A stretch of DNA of 64,000 nt from Anisakis pegreffii. Lineage: Eukaryota; Nematoda; Chromadorea; Rhabditida; Anisakidae. Positions within the stretch are counted from its first letter, which is position 1, and each line of letters opens with the position of its first letter. The DNA is taken from assembly GCA_035041965.1 (NCBI GenBank), contig JAPYMA010001021.1, positions 1 through 64,000 on the forward strand, read 5' to 3'. Both the position numbers and the translations under genes were made by a program. Of this stretch, positions 26,533-41,000 are shown one piece after another. Under the pieces are notes generated by a model that did no database searches, was not told the origin of the DNA, and saw only the letters and a list, made by a program, of their open reading frames with translations.

Positions 26533-26613
26533 TAATTCATGCACATAACATAACAACAAATAATCACTTTTTTAATCCATAATAATAATACTGGTCACTA
26601 AAATCCAATCGGC

Positions 26614-27406
26614 TCACTGCTCCATGGTGAAGTTAGAGCATATTGCAGCCAGTTTCCAGGAATCGCCATCCTTCTTCCAGATTGCCAGGTAACTGCAGAT
26701 TAATTTCATTATTTCAGTCGAGCAATTAATTAACTAATTAATTAATTAATTCAGTCCCTACCTTCCCTTCTTTTCACCGTCTTTCTGGACCACAAAATGT
26801 CCTCGATCGGCTGCAAAATCGCCGGAGACCTTCAAATTTTAAAGTCATAATGATTTATATTTTATAATTTTATAATAATATTTAAAGAATTAAATAAAAG
26901 AGTCACACCTTAACGTCGTCAACTGTCACCTTCGATTCAGCCTTATTATACTCCTGAACGACGGGATTCTTAACCACTTCGAGGGACTCTTAAAAGTATT
27001 TTTATTATTATTATTGTTATTATTATTGATTTTATTATTATTATTACTATTATTACTATTACTATTACTATGTTATTACTATTAACGGATTAAATGATAC
27101 CTTTGGCACTAAACGACGCCTTCAGTGGAGTCATGAAATAGCAGTCCTCAGTGCAGTGTTTCAGAGCCTCCTCGTATTTGCCGGCCTTCCTCAACGCACT
27201 CAGCTCATCGTGTAACTTTTGAATCTCAGCGATACCTTTCATAATTAATATCATATAATATCACTCTAATATCTTAATTAATACTTAAATTAATTAATAC
27301 TCAATTAATTAATAATCATAATAATAACAAATTGCCACTTAATAACTTAATCAACAATTAATTAATGCAGCAGCAACAACAATTAAATACGAAAACACTC
27401 ACTCAT
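26614..27406 (-). CDS. Small NTF2-like (SnoaL/DUF4440) domain protein, five exons
   Basis: Exons: 27406-27403, 27235-27101, 26988-26909, 26829-26762 and 26692-26614. All introns are GT-AG, all phases fit, and the product is 121 residues, the normal length of a stand-alone DUF4440 protein. The first exon contributes only ATG plus one base. The N-terminal helix (IAEIQKLHDELSALRKAGKY) and the C-terminal strand pair (GSYLAIWKKDGDSWKLAAIC) are hallmarks of the cone-shaped NTF2-like fold. Family members include ketosteroid-isomerase-like enzymes and association domains. No catalytic residue set is obvious, so no reaction is assigned. No signal peptide or membrane segment. The gene stands alone between MTR and NAV, on the same strand. 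Confidence 0.88.
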
Positions 27407-27497
27407 ATTGGACGATTCCTACAAATTGACTATATGCAAAGCAAACCAACTGCACCTCCAAAACACTGATAATAGGGATGGTGGTGTGATACCATCG

Positions 27498-27506
27498 CTT
27501 ATATAC
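27498..27506 (-). promoter_or_regulatory. Candidate TATA box of the DUF4440 gene
   Basis: GTATATAAG on the minus strand, about 95 bases upstream of the ATG. This leaves room for a start site about 30 bases downstream of the box and a short 5' UTR. Position and sequence fit, but there is no transcript evidence. Confidence 0.45.
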
Positions 27507-27509
27507 ACA

Positions 27510-28390
27510 TCTACTCTGATTCATCGTGTCTCTCATATAAAACAAATAACTCTAATAAAAATAATAGTAAATGTAAATAATAAGTAAAGTAAGTCATAAA
27601 GTAATAAAAATAAAATGTAAGATAATAATAATAATAATAACAATATAAATACATAAATAACTGCTGCTGCAGCTATATACCTAAAAGCAGAAAACAGATA
27701 AGAGTGTACTCGATAAGACTACAAATGTCTATCGTTTGATTGACACTGCAAATGACGTGATAAAAATATCGTAATCAATTGATTGATAGCTCTAATCAAA
27801 TGCTAATAAAAAGTGATCATATGTTCCAGCGATCAATTTTTACAGATCATAAAAATTTTTTAAGAAAAATATTATTAAAAATAAATCATATTTCATAAAA
27901 ATTCATAAAAATTCTTAAATATATCAATCATCGATGTAAAAATATGAAAAATATAAAAATCATTCCTCTAATATTCTGCAAAAGTCTTCAAAACGAACCA
28001 AAGCAACTGATAACAATTCCACTCAAATTGCAATGCAAACACTCCTCTATGGCCTGATAAATTACTGTTTTATCAACAATATCATTATAATAGTAATATA
28101 ATCACAATATTAGTTACAATAATAATAATAATATCAATAATAATAATAATTATTATTATTATTATTATGAATACGAGTGAATTATAACGACTGACTGCAA
28201 TGATAACGATACAATTGATGATAAAACTGTACAAAAGTCAGCACATTCTACAAAATCGTCGTAAATAAACGGCAGTTAGGGCAGTTTGATAACGGAGAGA
28301 ATAGCATTATTGATTGATTAGAAATCGATTGATTGATTACAAATTATATCAAATCGATTCACTGATTATAAATAATTCACTTCGATTCCA
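27510..28390. other. Intergenic, AT-rich
   Basis: No coding signal. It contains (AAT)n tracts, an (AAT)n/(ATT)n inverted pair near 28115-28168 and one copy of the dispersed motif (CTGCAGCTATATACC, near 27667). Confidence 0.5.
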
Positions 28391-28486
28391 TTTCAAAAAA
28401 GATAAAATACAAATAAAAATACAAAATTTTCAACCCGCTCACAACAAAATACATCCCATTTCATCAAATTAACAATAATAATAATA

Positions 28487-28524
<38 letters not shown>

Positions 28525-28552
28525 CAATAAGAGTATTCGTATCGATATAATT

Positions 28553-28665
28553 ATAACGAAATGACCAAATGCACCTTCGAAATGACCAATGACCAATATT
28601 ATAACGAAATGACCAAATGCACCTTCGAAATGACCAATGACCAATATCATAACGAAATGACCAGT
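28553..28665. repeat. 48-bp tandem repeat, about 2.3 copies
   Basis: Units begin at 28553, 28601 and 28649 and share ATAACGAAATGACCA. Because 48 is a multiple of three, minus-strand frames show a 16-residue repeat containing GHFEGAFGHF, which is a composition artefact rather than a gene. Confidence 0.88.
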
Positions 28666-29002
28666 CAGTCGTCGTATTAAAATCATTTAAAATCATAAGT
28701 GAATTAAGGCGTTTAAAATGTTCTCACAATTTAAATTACCGATTCAATTTTTTAAATTAATTATTAATAAAAGTAATATTAATAGAAATACAACAGCAAA
28801 CGGACAAAAAGAGACGCAATGGAGAACACAATAAAAACACGTGGATTAGAATGAGAATGACACCGATTTTGCTCATACCACATCATTATAATGAAACAAA
28901 CAAAGAAGACTTGATCTGCGTGCCTGGATTGATCGCAGAATATCGATTGATCAACTGATCAACACTGATCACTGATCAATAATGATGGCAAAACGCTTTC
29001 GC

Positions 29003-32000
29003 TTAGACGACTCGTTGTTGTTGCTGTTGTGTTGAAGCATTCGAACACGACGATGAAGACGAGGCATTATTCGACTGGATCCTAATCAGAGCCTCCAGCG
29101 GGTCGAACTGCTGGATACTGCCGTTGCTTGTATTACTCGAGTAGTTACTACTTCTGCTATCTTGCTGATCAATCGATTCCTTGATCGATAATCGCTTCAA
29201 GACCTCCTCGGCTGCCTCACCCTCCAGCCATGGCCACTGTTCACACACCAAATCCGTCGGGTCCTCAAATGAGCCACACCGTCCCAAGACTTTAACACCT
29301 GCAAAATAATCGTTAGAAACATGAAAATCGCTATGAAATTATAAAAATTTCATAAAAATATGGAATATTCATCGAATTTAAGATAAAAATTTGAAAATTG
29401 AGACCTTCTTTGGCCACTTTGACCATATACGGGATGATCATATGATTCCACAGCTTAATAAACCACTCCCGTGACTGCTCCAAATCCAGTGGACACTGCA
29501 GAAACAGACGTGGACCAATGGTGACATCTCGTGAATTCGACTTTTCGATGAACTGCAATCAGAAATCAGTTATTGATTGATCGATGAGACTGATCCATAT
29601 CGATTGATTGAAAACGATCACAACAGCGATCAAGAAATGAACTGACCGCATTGACTGATGCCAATACATTGGGCAGGAACTCGATAACACGGTAGATATC
29701 CTCCTCAGCATGATCGCCGTCATGGAATTCACCCTCTAAGGATACGCCTACGCAAAAAGCAGCCCATATAGCCCCGTATCGAATCCACATTGTTGGGTAA
29801 AAGGAACATCCGAAAGTTGTGATGCATCTAAATAAGTATATCGATCATTAGAAACTAAAATACCCAACAAAAGCTACCCAGCGGGTAATCCACCACAACA
29901 TTTACCTGCATTTCGGGTAACTGCGATGCCCTGTTGACCGTACATATGACGTAAGGTCCTTGTTTTGCGGGTGTATCCACTGAACTGAACGAGGCGCTTA
30001 GTAGGGCGATGCGATGGCGTTGAATGTTATCGATGAGTATGACGTTCGGTTTGGGGCATCGTAATAACGATTCCAGCTGCTTTTGCACCTGATATTATCC
30101 ACATTACTATTATTATTCAGTTCAGGTATGATAACCTGGTACAATCCAGGTATTACTCCAGATATTACCTGGATTACCTTGAGTACCAGGTAATCCAGGT
30201 AATTTCCCATCCCCTATCGCATTTCAAAGCCAATTCTGACCTGTGCCATGTTCCTATCGGGTTCCTCATCACCAATCTTGATCTCCACAACACACTCTTG
30301 AGCAGCCACACTCGTTCCTGCAGTCGTCTCAATTCCACTGTTGCAGCCATCTTTCACGGAACAAATTTTCAAACTGATATATTTGGCTAGCTGACGTGCC
30401 AGATTCGATTTGCCGATACCAGTGGCACCAAACAGTATCAGACGTCGATGCTCCAGGAGAATATTAAGGAGTTGTTCAAGGACCACTCTCGGGAATAGAC
30501 AATCCAATATGAGACCGTCTAGACATCGTTGTGCCACACCTTAAACAACAATCTGATCAAAAAGTGATCAGCAATCACATATCGATCAATCAGTTGATCA
30601 ATCACTCGACAACGTCTAGCACAGAGAGCTCCGTCGAACCACTAAATAACCAACCACTCATCACGCGAACACAACCAACAATGACTGCTCGGTGACACTG
30701 TCACCTTTTATAGGGCCAAGCCGTAGAGAGACGACAGAGAAAAAAAGATCTGATTTTTGCCGCGCTTGCGCGCGCGCTCAAATTGATCAAGGTCGATCAA
30801 ATCAAAAACATCGATAATTTGATGATCAGCAATCATTTATCAATCGATCAATCAATAAACCAGCATCCAAATCCGGACCTCTCAAAAAGATCCTCAGCTG
30901 TGTATTACGCCCAATTGCATCTATCGGTTTCGGTGCAGGTGCTGATGCGGTCTCAATATCGCGTATGAAATCACCGAATTCATAGCCAATTATTGCCTGA
31001 TCACTCTCCAAGCCTAACACTCCATTTGGATCGACACGTTGAATATAATGCTGCAATAAACTCAATATAACGCTGCAATATACTCCATATCATGCTGCAA
31101 TATACTCAATATAGTGCTGCAATATATCCACTACAATAATAAAAATAATAATAATAATAAATAACCTTAAATAAATGGCGAATGGACGCGTCCAGCTGCA
31201 TCCACGTGGTGTTTTGGCTCGGCAAGGGGATTGACCCAATAGATATTTCATTCGCGCATCTACCCGTTCGCTGCATCACACCACTCAATTCCACACTCAC
31301 ACTCACCCGCACGCAACTCGTCGTCGGTACTGCCGAATGGGCAGTAGCAGTAAGAGGCTCATTGGGTGGAGGCACCTCATAGACCGGATCTTCGGGATCG
31401 GTCACGGCCGATAGAGACTGCTGTGAGCTCGTACGGCTATCGGTACGTACACGACGTTCGAGCATCACGAAGTTTTGCTTCAGTAGCTTATTCTCATTCT
31501 GCAAAGAACGACAATAATAATAATCATCGAAATAAACAAGTAAACAAATAAGTAATTAAGTAAACGAACCTTCAATCTGTTAATCATCTCCCTGAGGATG
31601 TCCACCTCACGTGCCTTATCCAGTGCGTCCAGTCTAACGTCCGTTAACGCGGAATCTTTATCCTCCAGCTGCTTCTTCAACTCGACCAATTGAGGTGTTG
31701 AATCCAGCTCAGTCAACCTTAAATCTCGCCCATCACAATTTATTCCAAAAATGGGTCATTTTTCCAAAAATTCAATTCAGAAGAAGCAACCGCTCACCAC
31801 CAATGCAGAATCAATACAATGACTAGAACTGACCGATTGCTGCTTCCATTCGTTGCACTAGGGTTCTGTTTCGATGCTGATCCGTTGTGTATCACCCCTA
31901 GGCTTTGCGAGTCGGCGCTATCCGATGCTGCTGAGCCCAAGCCATGGCCTTGGCCACTCTTCCCACTCTTCTTAGCACCACCCTTCGTGAACGCTTTCGA

Positions 32001-35000
32001 TAGAGAACTACGAATCTGAAACAATTTCCTTTCCTTATTCAGTTTTTTGGCAATTCTTCCCAGCACAATCACCGTTTGGCAAACTGACCGCCACCATCAC
32101 CATAATGAATAACTATCACAAAGTGCTCCAATACAATAACACAAGCTACCACCATCACAAGAATAATAATAATATTTAGATTAGAAATATGTGTATCACA
32201 AAACAATAAGTGCATCCATTAACATATCAACGATACATATTCAATCATAAGCATTCTATAATATAATATACCTGTACGTCTACATTCGTGGCCTGTATTC
32301 GAAAATAAAGACACAATAAATATGGGTGATTGATCCATATCGATCAGATAAGAAAGTTATTTCAAGAAATCAAACTCATTTGATTGCCGAAAAAAAGCAA
32401 AAATAGAGCTGCAACAGAATGCGGTGAGCAAATTTGAATAATTCACTCAAAATATCAATCAATATTCACTATCACGCACCCAACTCCGTTTCTGCTGCTT
32501 GCCGAAACTATTCAGACTGGATTTATCGGTTTTACTGCCCTTACTCGATGAACTCATCGACGAACGATGACTCGTCAAACTCTCCAGTGATGGATGCCTG
32601 AGCAGCTCACCTGCGCCATCTACCTGAAATATTGGAACAACAATTACTTACTTTTTAACTTAGTCAGTAATAATATGACAGAATCTGAACTGGGGAGCGG
32701 GGGGGGAATTATAATACAATAATACGATATTGACCGTTTGCTGAGGTGTAGAGCATTTTCGATGCTGGGCACAGTCCGAAGTTTGGCCACCACCCACTTG
32801 AAGGGAGCAGCTGCTGCGGGTGCTGCAAGACTCACTCCAGCCGCCGTAATGCTCATCACACGTAGATCATCGATTTCCGATCGTAGCTTTACCACTTCTT
32901 CTTTCTAAATCAATCAATCGATCAATCGATATTGATCAGTCAATATGATCTGATCACGATCATTCAGCTCACCTTGAACTGCGATTTATTCTGCAGATTC
33001 TCCACATGCTTGGCCATCTGATGCAGCTTATTATCGAACAACTGAATCAAATGATTGTAGCCATCGTGTTTCGCGGTGAGCTTCGATATTGTCTGCCTGT
33101 AGGATTCCATCTCACGATTCAACTTCCTGATCTCGGCCTCATAACGCTCTTCCATCTGAACCGATCAATCAATCAATAACCAATAATCAGTGATCAATCA
33201 ATCAATCAGTCAATGCTGATCATAATGAAACCATCAATTCACTTCCGTTAACAACATTTCTGATCTAAAATGATTTAAGTTCACGTACAGTCGAATAGAC
33301 TGATCCAGACGACGAAGCCAAAGATAACTGTGATCCACTGTTCAAATCGGCCGTCGACGAGCCATTTGGCGAGGTCTTCGATGTAGTCGCTGCCGAAATA
33401 TAGCCGGATTCCGCGTATCTGGACTGCTTCATTTGGACGGATGAAGCGGCTGATCCGCCTGATGCAGCTGAATATCTGAGACCGTCATCCGAAAGTTTAT
33501 GTAGCTGTAGGTTGTTTGCGTCGCGATGCGATGGAGACGATGCGATCACTTGATAGTTGGCGTAGATTTGGGGTGAGGCATGAGGGTGAGGGTGTTGAGG
33601 GTGTGGGTGGTGGTTGTGATTATGGTTGTAGGGGTAAGGGTAGGGGTCGTGGGGTAGTGGTGGCGACGGACCATTCGCACCCGGGCCTGGACACGGCGGT
33701 GGCTTACGATGCGATACGATGTGATGATAGGATGACTGTGAGCTGTTGTTGTTGTTACCTGAACAACGAGAAGTTGATCACCGAACTGATTGATCATTCA
33801 CACGGATCGAGCAGATTGATCAGTATATCGATAGAGATCAGCTCAGATCAATCGATCAATATAACTCAATAGCAGATCAAATATGAAATTTAGGTGGCAA
33901 GCTTCAATCAAAATAAAAGAAAGAACGCAAGCGATAGATTCATTACTACCATGCAACAACTCATTTTGACACACTCACTCCAAAATAAACTTCTCCAAAC
34001 ATCAGAAAATGACGTCATCATCTCGGAAGGTGATGACGTCACTCTGCACTCGAATGATGACGTCACACTCCAAAAATATGACATTTGAAAAATGACGTCA
34101 TTTGTGAAAAAGCTACTGCAAGATGTGTGCAACAAAATGATTTAAAACAAGCATCACACAAAAAATGACCCATCGATGACGCGTGCGTGCGGTCGTCGAG
34201 CGTAGGCGGCGCGTCAGCTGCGACACTGAGTGGCATCCTCCGGAAGAGTATCTTCGAGGCACTGGACGATCGGCCATATTTACCGAGTGGTTTCGTCGTT
34301 CCGTTCGGGACCCATTCGTCGGATACGGTATTATTGTTGGACGTCTGCCAACATGTCGACGACGATGCATTTGTATCCGCAACGCCTAAACGTGACTTGG
34401 CCCGTGGCAATACGGCTGTGCTGCGACAATTACCGGACGCGACACGCAACGCAGCACGTGGCGATGACGTCACTTTCGACTTTGAGAAATCCTCTTGCGT
34501 GCGAAGAGCCACGGATAAGATGGCGTCCGCAGTGGATGGCATCAGCACCATCGAGCGTGACATACCGGCGGCCGATAGAGAAGCACATCGAGTGGCTTAA
34601 ATAAGAAATCAGAAACAAGCAGTCTGGGTGAGAGTGTACAGGAAAAGAAGAGAGCACAGATATAAAAAATTAAAGCCTGAAACATTCAACTACTCTGCAA
34701 AAAACTACTCTTCTACAGCTACGCAAACCAGAAAATAATGAAAAAAAAACTAAAATGAAAAATGCAGAAAGTTCACGCAAGTGAAACAGTGAAATCATAA
34801 CGTGACAGCAGGAGATTAAAGGTTAAATGAATGTGATTGAGGGATAGATAGTGTGAGAAAAACGGAGAGCACAGAGATAGAAATCATGGACAGAGAACTA
34901 TCCAAATATCGGTGAATTAAAACACACTACGAAAGCAATTTGAACGTTGCACTCCATCTATCGCAGCACTCTATCTAATAAGCAAAAAGCCAGCCCAGCT

Positions 35001-38000
35001 GCTGCAGCTACATATCATCACCAATCTAGTCACCACCACATATCAACTGCATAAAGCGAAAAAAAGCCAAATTAAGCAGCGCAATTTCATATAAAATACT
35101 TCATATTATATAAATAATAATAATAATAAATAATATTATATAAATAATAATAATAATAAATATAATACCAATACAATAACTACCCTCTAAACCTCCCACA
35201 ACACCCAAAATAACACCTGCTCATTAACATATCAATCAAACCAGTAATGACTACACTCCATTTCCCCTATAATCCTCATAAAATTCTGCTTTTTTTAAAA
35301 AATTTTTCTCAATACACTCAAAAAACTCACTTAAATATTTCAGAGTATAATTAAGTATAATTAAAACTCATTAATTAATAACAATAATTAATCACCAGTA
35401 ATACTGTGTCTATTCTGAGTACCCAGTTGATCCTGTGGATAGCCAGGAGGGATATGTCTCGGACTGACCATAGCCAGCGTCGCTGCAGACGTCTGCTGCT
35501 GTCCCAGGGCGGTCAACCTGAATTTAAAATTTAACATAGAATATTTTTTATAGATAATATATAATAATAAATATGATAATAATAATAATAAATAATAATA
35601 ATAAATAGATTAATGTTACGTACCTGTATGGATTATCCTCAATTGGTGATCTGTAGTACCCCATTAGATGCGCCTTCCGGTCCAGCGAGTGATATCCAGT
35701 CGACATTGCGTTGAAGCCTGTAATCAATTTGATCAATCAATACTTCAGTTCAATCAGTCAATTCCGATCAATCTGATCAATCAATACGTTGATCAGTCAC
35801 CTACCCGGTCCAGCTTGGCATTCCGTGTCGTGTTTTTGCGGAGCTTGATTAAGCGGCGGTTGAGGTGGCTGAATGAGTCTCAACGAGGAGCGTTGCACCC
35901 CATTCCTTACGCATAACGTTTCCCCGTCATCGCTTAGCGTTAACTGAGGTACTGGACCACTATTATTATTGTTAATATGACTGCTACTCGGTGTGGTTGC
36001 GATCGTATGATAGAGTGGACGTCCTTGCAGACGCATCCCCTGAAATTATACATTAATATTATCTTAAATCTCGTTAAATCTCATTATATCCCCGTATATC
36101 TGCTTATATCACCTCATATATAAGCCTCAGACTACCCTATTACCAACAGAACAGAAACAGATCAACAGCGATAACATGAAAATGTGATCATACATACGTA
36201 AATCAATCTTGATCAGTTTGATCAATCGATTTTGATCAGTTCGATCAATCGATTTTGATCAGTTCGATCAGTCAATACATATTCCATCACTGTTTTGAAA
36301 ACAAAAAACTTCCGTCGCTGACCGGAATTGAACCCGTCCACCTACCAACTGAACGGCTGGCGTGTTCCCTCTGCGCTATGCTCGACTCCGTCTGTTGCAG
36401 CCCTCTTACAATACACTATCCAACAACAAAACAATGCAGCTATATAACAATACAACATACAAAACACACACATACATACATACATACATATCCGCAATAT
36501 AATCGCGATTAGACTGAAAATTTTTCAAGTAAATAAATAAACGACTCAGCCAGTATCAACCAATTTAACAACAGCAAACTGCCTAAATCCTAAATGTCAC
36601 ATAAAACTGAGTCAAATCGAGAGGAAATCAAGAAATCTCAAATCTCAAGTCAAAAGACAACTCAAAACCTCCTTCTATTGCCTCCTCCTCTGTCCTTCTA
36701 CTCACATCCTAGACGAATAATAACGATATTAATAGCATGCAGCTGTTTCATATAACAATAATAATACTATCATCTACATATACAACGACTCGACTCGACT
36801 CGCTCATGCATCTGCTCTTACGATTGGAACATGCCTAACGCAATCACTACAACATACATCAATGACGGCTATGTGATATTTAGCTGCAATATACGACATT
36901 AATATGATACTATTGAGCTACAATACTCGATCAACTTCTAGTACAAAACAACAACAACAACGAAAACAATACACAATTATGTGATTACGATGATCATGAA
37001 GTGATCAAAATGATCAGAAAGTGATCAAAATGATCAGAACATGATCAACACAAACCAATAAAAGACATGATACAATGAACCGTATAAAATGTCCACTTAA
37101 CAACGATACGCTATGTCTGTCTGTCCAGATTGACCAGCAGCAGCATTACCACCTCTATTGCAGCACTATATTCGCATCATTTGCCACAAATCAAGCTACT
37201 ACTATCAAGGACAACATCAAACAACCACATGGTGCATGTGCATATGCATGTGTTGCAGCTATATACCACCGCCCTCTCTAAAAGCTCACTGCCCTCTCTC
37301 TAATTCTCAAATCTCAAATAAACACCCCAAACTCTAGACTCACCACAAAAAACACACAATAATCCCTCCTCACTTAATCCAGCTAAAGTAATCAATTCAC
37401 AGCTCATCGTGTGAACTATGTATATACTCATATGCTACTCCTACCCTTAAGTTCAGTCCCATTAAAGTAATCCTTTCTATAAACAATCAGCGACATATAC
37501 ACACATCCATATATGATATAACTGCATCAGCAATATAAATAAATGCAGTAATTTGAGACGGATATACGATATCCACCCATCTATATCCATCCATCCATCT
37601 GATCTGAGAGTACATCATGACTAAGCTCTACTGCCAAATCCCCAATGAACACTCCCAATCTATCAATCCAAATTTAGAAACTTCCTTTAAAACTTCAGAA
37701 ATCAGTTCGATTAACTGACTGGACGGATTATCCGAATCGGATATCCGAATTTATCTCTGTTAAAGAGATTAGACGATTAGACTGAAGTTCTGGGAAAGGG
37801 CAACGGATTAAGATAAATTATTCACGATCAGATACAAATCACATCCTAATCGCATAACTACACCGTTCAATCTTCTCACACCAGCAGTAGCTACCTACCA
37901 ACCACCATATAACCATACTTCAATCAATCAATAAAGATCAACACCCCAGTCAGATCAGCTCAGATCAGATCAAAGTGAACAAACAGATCAGACAGATCAA

Positions 38001-41000
38001 ATGTCAATCAACTGTCAATAGGCCATTACATAATGACAAAACCCCTTCAGATTCAAAAAGTTATGCGATAACAATAGACATCAAACGATAGTAATGACCA
38101 ATCAATCATTCAAAACAATTGAATTTGCTAACAACCTCAAGAGTAACAATACATAATAACAATAATACATAACAACAATATATAATAACAATATATAATA
38201 ACAATATATAACAATAATACTAATAACGAACCTGCTGTGTACTACTACAAGCCAGTCCCCTCTGACTCGTTCGGCATTTCTGCAGCAGCTCATCGATAGT
38301 CTCCTGTTCGTGCAGTCGTCTCTCCTGCAGACGTAACGCACTCGCGGAATGCGTTACATTCGCCGATGCGGATCGTTTCGGGTAGAGCGCTGCAGAATGC
38401 GGAACCGATGCCACCGCTCGACGTCCTCCTTGCTGCTGCTGGCCTGGTTGTTGACATCCGTATAGAGCGGTTGCAGTTGCAGTCGACGCCATTGTTGGGT
38501 GATCCGATAGAGAGCTGCAACACAATTGATCAGTGATCAATACGATGATGATCAATTGATTGTGATTTTGATCATTTTGATCACTTCCGATCAATCAATA
38601 GTTTGATCAATTCCTGTCACAGCTACCTACCTTCCGGTCAGATCGTCCGTTGAAATGTCGTCAAAATTCTCCGAGATGCCACTAGATACTGACGAGCTGT
38701 CCTCGAAACTGAAACAGCATCATATTAATGATAATAATAAATAATAGTAATAAATAATAATGACAGCAATAATAATAACAGTAATAATAACAATAATAAT
38801 AAAAGTCCAAGTAAGCGCATCTTGCAGCTATCTACCCATCCATCCACCCTCCTCAGTCTATTCAGAATAGCCTCCAGCAGTTATTGACGGCTGCATCAGA
38901 ACACTCTACCTACCTACCTCTCTATCTAACAGCTCAATATCGATCCAAACACATCAGCATTTCATGACAATTTATATTATCTACACAGCCATATATTCCA
39001 ATAGCACTAAGTTATACCTATTGCAGCTTCATATTTATCATTCTAATACAGCTACCTATTCATATATCTATACACCCATCGAGTTTCGGTTAAAGCTGAA
39101 CTAACAATCCACTCTCGCAGCACTATATCCAACCCGCAGCCCTATATCCAACCCGACCCGTACCAACAAGCCGAACACAGCTAACAAGCAGAACACCACT
39201 CTAAAATGCTCCCAACCAAGCACTCAGTCAAGGCTAAGCCTCATATAAATCTCTTAAATTCTAATTTGTAATATGCCAAAGCCATCTCATCCCACCCGTC
39301 CGCCCATTCATTTAGATTTTTATCATTTTGCAGCACTATAATATTCCACTCAACTCAATTTAATTCAGTTTCACTATTGAACAAGACAGCCATCGAGAGC
39401 GAGACTGACAGATATATAGCTGCAATACATCACAAATCTCGAAATCCTTATCAATAAACACATCTTCAATGTCACATCCAACCGCAATCCTTATCTAATC
39501 CACAGCCCAAATCTCCAGATCAGTTACATTATTCTCGCAGCACTATATCCAAAACTCGAACACCCGTTCTTTAATAGCATTACATAACAGCAAATTAATC
39601 TTTTCTCAAACACCACCGCTATATAGCTGCAACACAAAAGCGAACAAATTACGACAGCACTAAATCATCAATTCATCATTTGACAATTTCAGATCTTGTC
39701 CTTCATTTATCACTCCTCATGAACGCAATATCTTTCTTGCTTGATCTAATATGAAGAGCAGAGAAACAGAGAAAAATGTTGGCATAACGAGAACTTAAGA
39801 GAGATGTGAGGATCAGAGAAAAAAACAAACCGACTAGAACAATACATTCAACATCAATCATTTAACCATAATGTCACACACTAACTAACAATTAGTATGA
39901 ATTAGTCATTGCCTCTGGGGGAGAGTCACTGACACGACGAGAAATTGGTGAAGATAACGTATTTGAGGAGATTCAGACGTTGTGATAGAGCGCTAGAGAG
40001 TATGGATTTGGTAGAGAGAGCCAGAGGGAGGGTGGTGACCAAATGACTCATCATCAAAAATTAATCGTCCCCATGGTCAGTCATGCTCAAAACTGTTTGC
40101 TTCTCTCGCGCACTCTCCATATCATACACTCTTTCCCGTCGTCTTTCTTTCTCTTCCCCTCCCAGCGTTTCCTCAGTTTCCACACTGTCTCCGTCGTCGT
40201 CCCTAATGACAGACTTGCTGTAGCTAATTACTTGCAACGAACGAAAAATACTACAGCAAAACGAGAGGTGCAGAGAAAGATAATGAATTAATTAAACGCG
40301 CTTGTTTCCACCGATTCAAATGACCATCAAACGCCAGAGATAAAAAGTCATGCGCAGAGAGCACTAGCAGACACAAAAACAAACGTTTAGAGAGCACGCG
40401 CCATAGAAGCAGACAGTGAGCAAAGACAATGACAAAATGACCACCAGAGATGAAAATTTCCGAAAAGATCATCAAATTGCGCACAGCGCCATGGAGTGTG
40501 CCAGACTGAATAAGATAAAGCCCCAGAAGTCTCTAACTTCAAATCTGACAATAAATAATGAAAGACCAATAACATTCATCAATATTGAGTGACTAAATAT
40601 GCAAATTTCACGCTATTCAATTCTTACAGCCCAATATCCAACCCCATTGACTCATTCCCGCAGCTCTATATCTATCTATCAATCCAACCAACCCATCAAA
40701 TCCAAATCTCGAATCACCACCCCCCCCCCCTTAATCCAATTCAAACTCAAATATCTCACATCTAATCCTCCGTCCCAAATCGTTTTCCCCCTCTAAAAAT
40801 TCAAATATCTCAGATCCAATTTGTACCCCATCACGTTATCCTTCTAAAGAGCGCTGCACCACTTAATTAGCGCTGCTGCATCTGCTGCAGCTAAATATCA
40901 TACCATCTCATACATTTCAAAATTCGAAACAATACAAAAAACGTCGCATCTCGTTACCACTTCAAATCTTACAGCCCAATATCCAAGACCATTTTCATTT

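Larger units (their letters stand above)
29405..31498 (-). other. NAV AAA+ ATPase domain exons
   Basis: Exon 31498-31166 ends in RHLFK and joins HYIQRVDPNGVLGL, as in vertebrate NAVs. Walker A is GATGIGKS in exon 30539-30241 (near residue 2,270 of the visible protein). Walker B is VILIDNI in 30088-29906. HHNFRMFLLPNNVDSIRGY in 29827-29647 matches the NAV segment HHNFRWVLCANH. DVTIGPRLFLQCPLD in 29552-29405 is nearly identical to the family consensus. A single-base frame change interrupts the domain at 29731. Confidence 0.9.
36040..38231. other. NAV intron 16
   Basis: Holds the tRNA-like sequence, GATC-rich repeats and copies of the dispersed motif (for example near 37154 and 37255). No exon is supported. 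Confidence 0.5.

Noticed and set aside
28393..28696. Frame with a 16-residue repeat
   Set aside because: It is generated by the 48-bp tandem repeat and an (AAT)n tract, with no start context or homology.
32598..32623. Upstream acceptor for NAV exon 24 (TTTCAG at 32624)
   Set aside because: It looks like the better acceptor but breaks the reading phase with exon 23. The CTCAG at 32598 restores phase and the conserved junction.
34183..34604. Three overlapping plus-strand frames of up to 137 codons
   Set aside because: They lie opposite NAV exon 34595-34170, which has matching splice sites and phase. No plus-strand homology.
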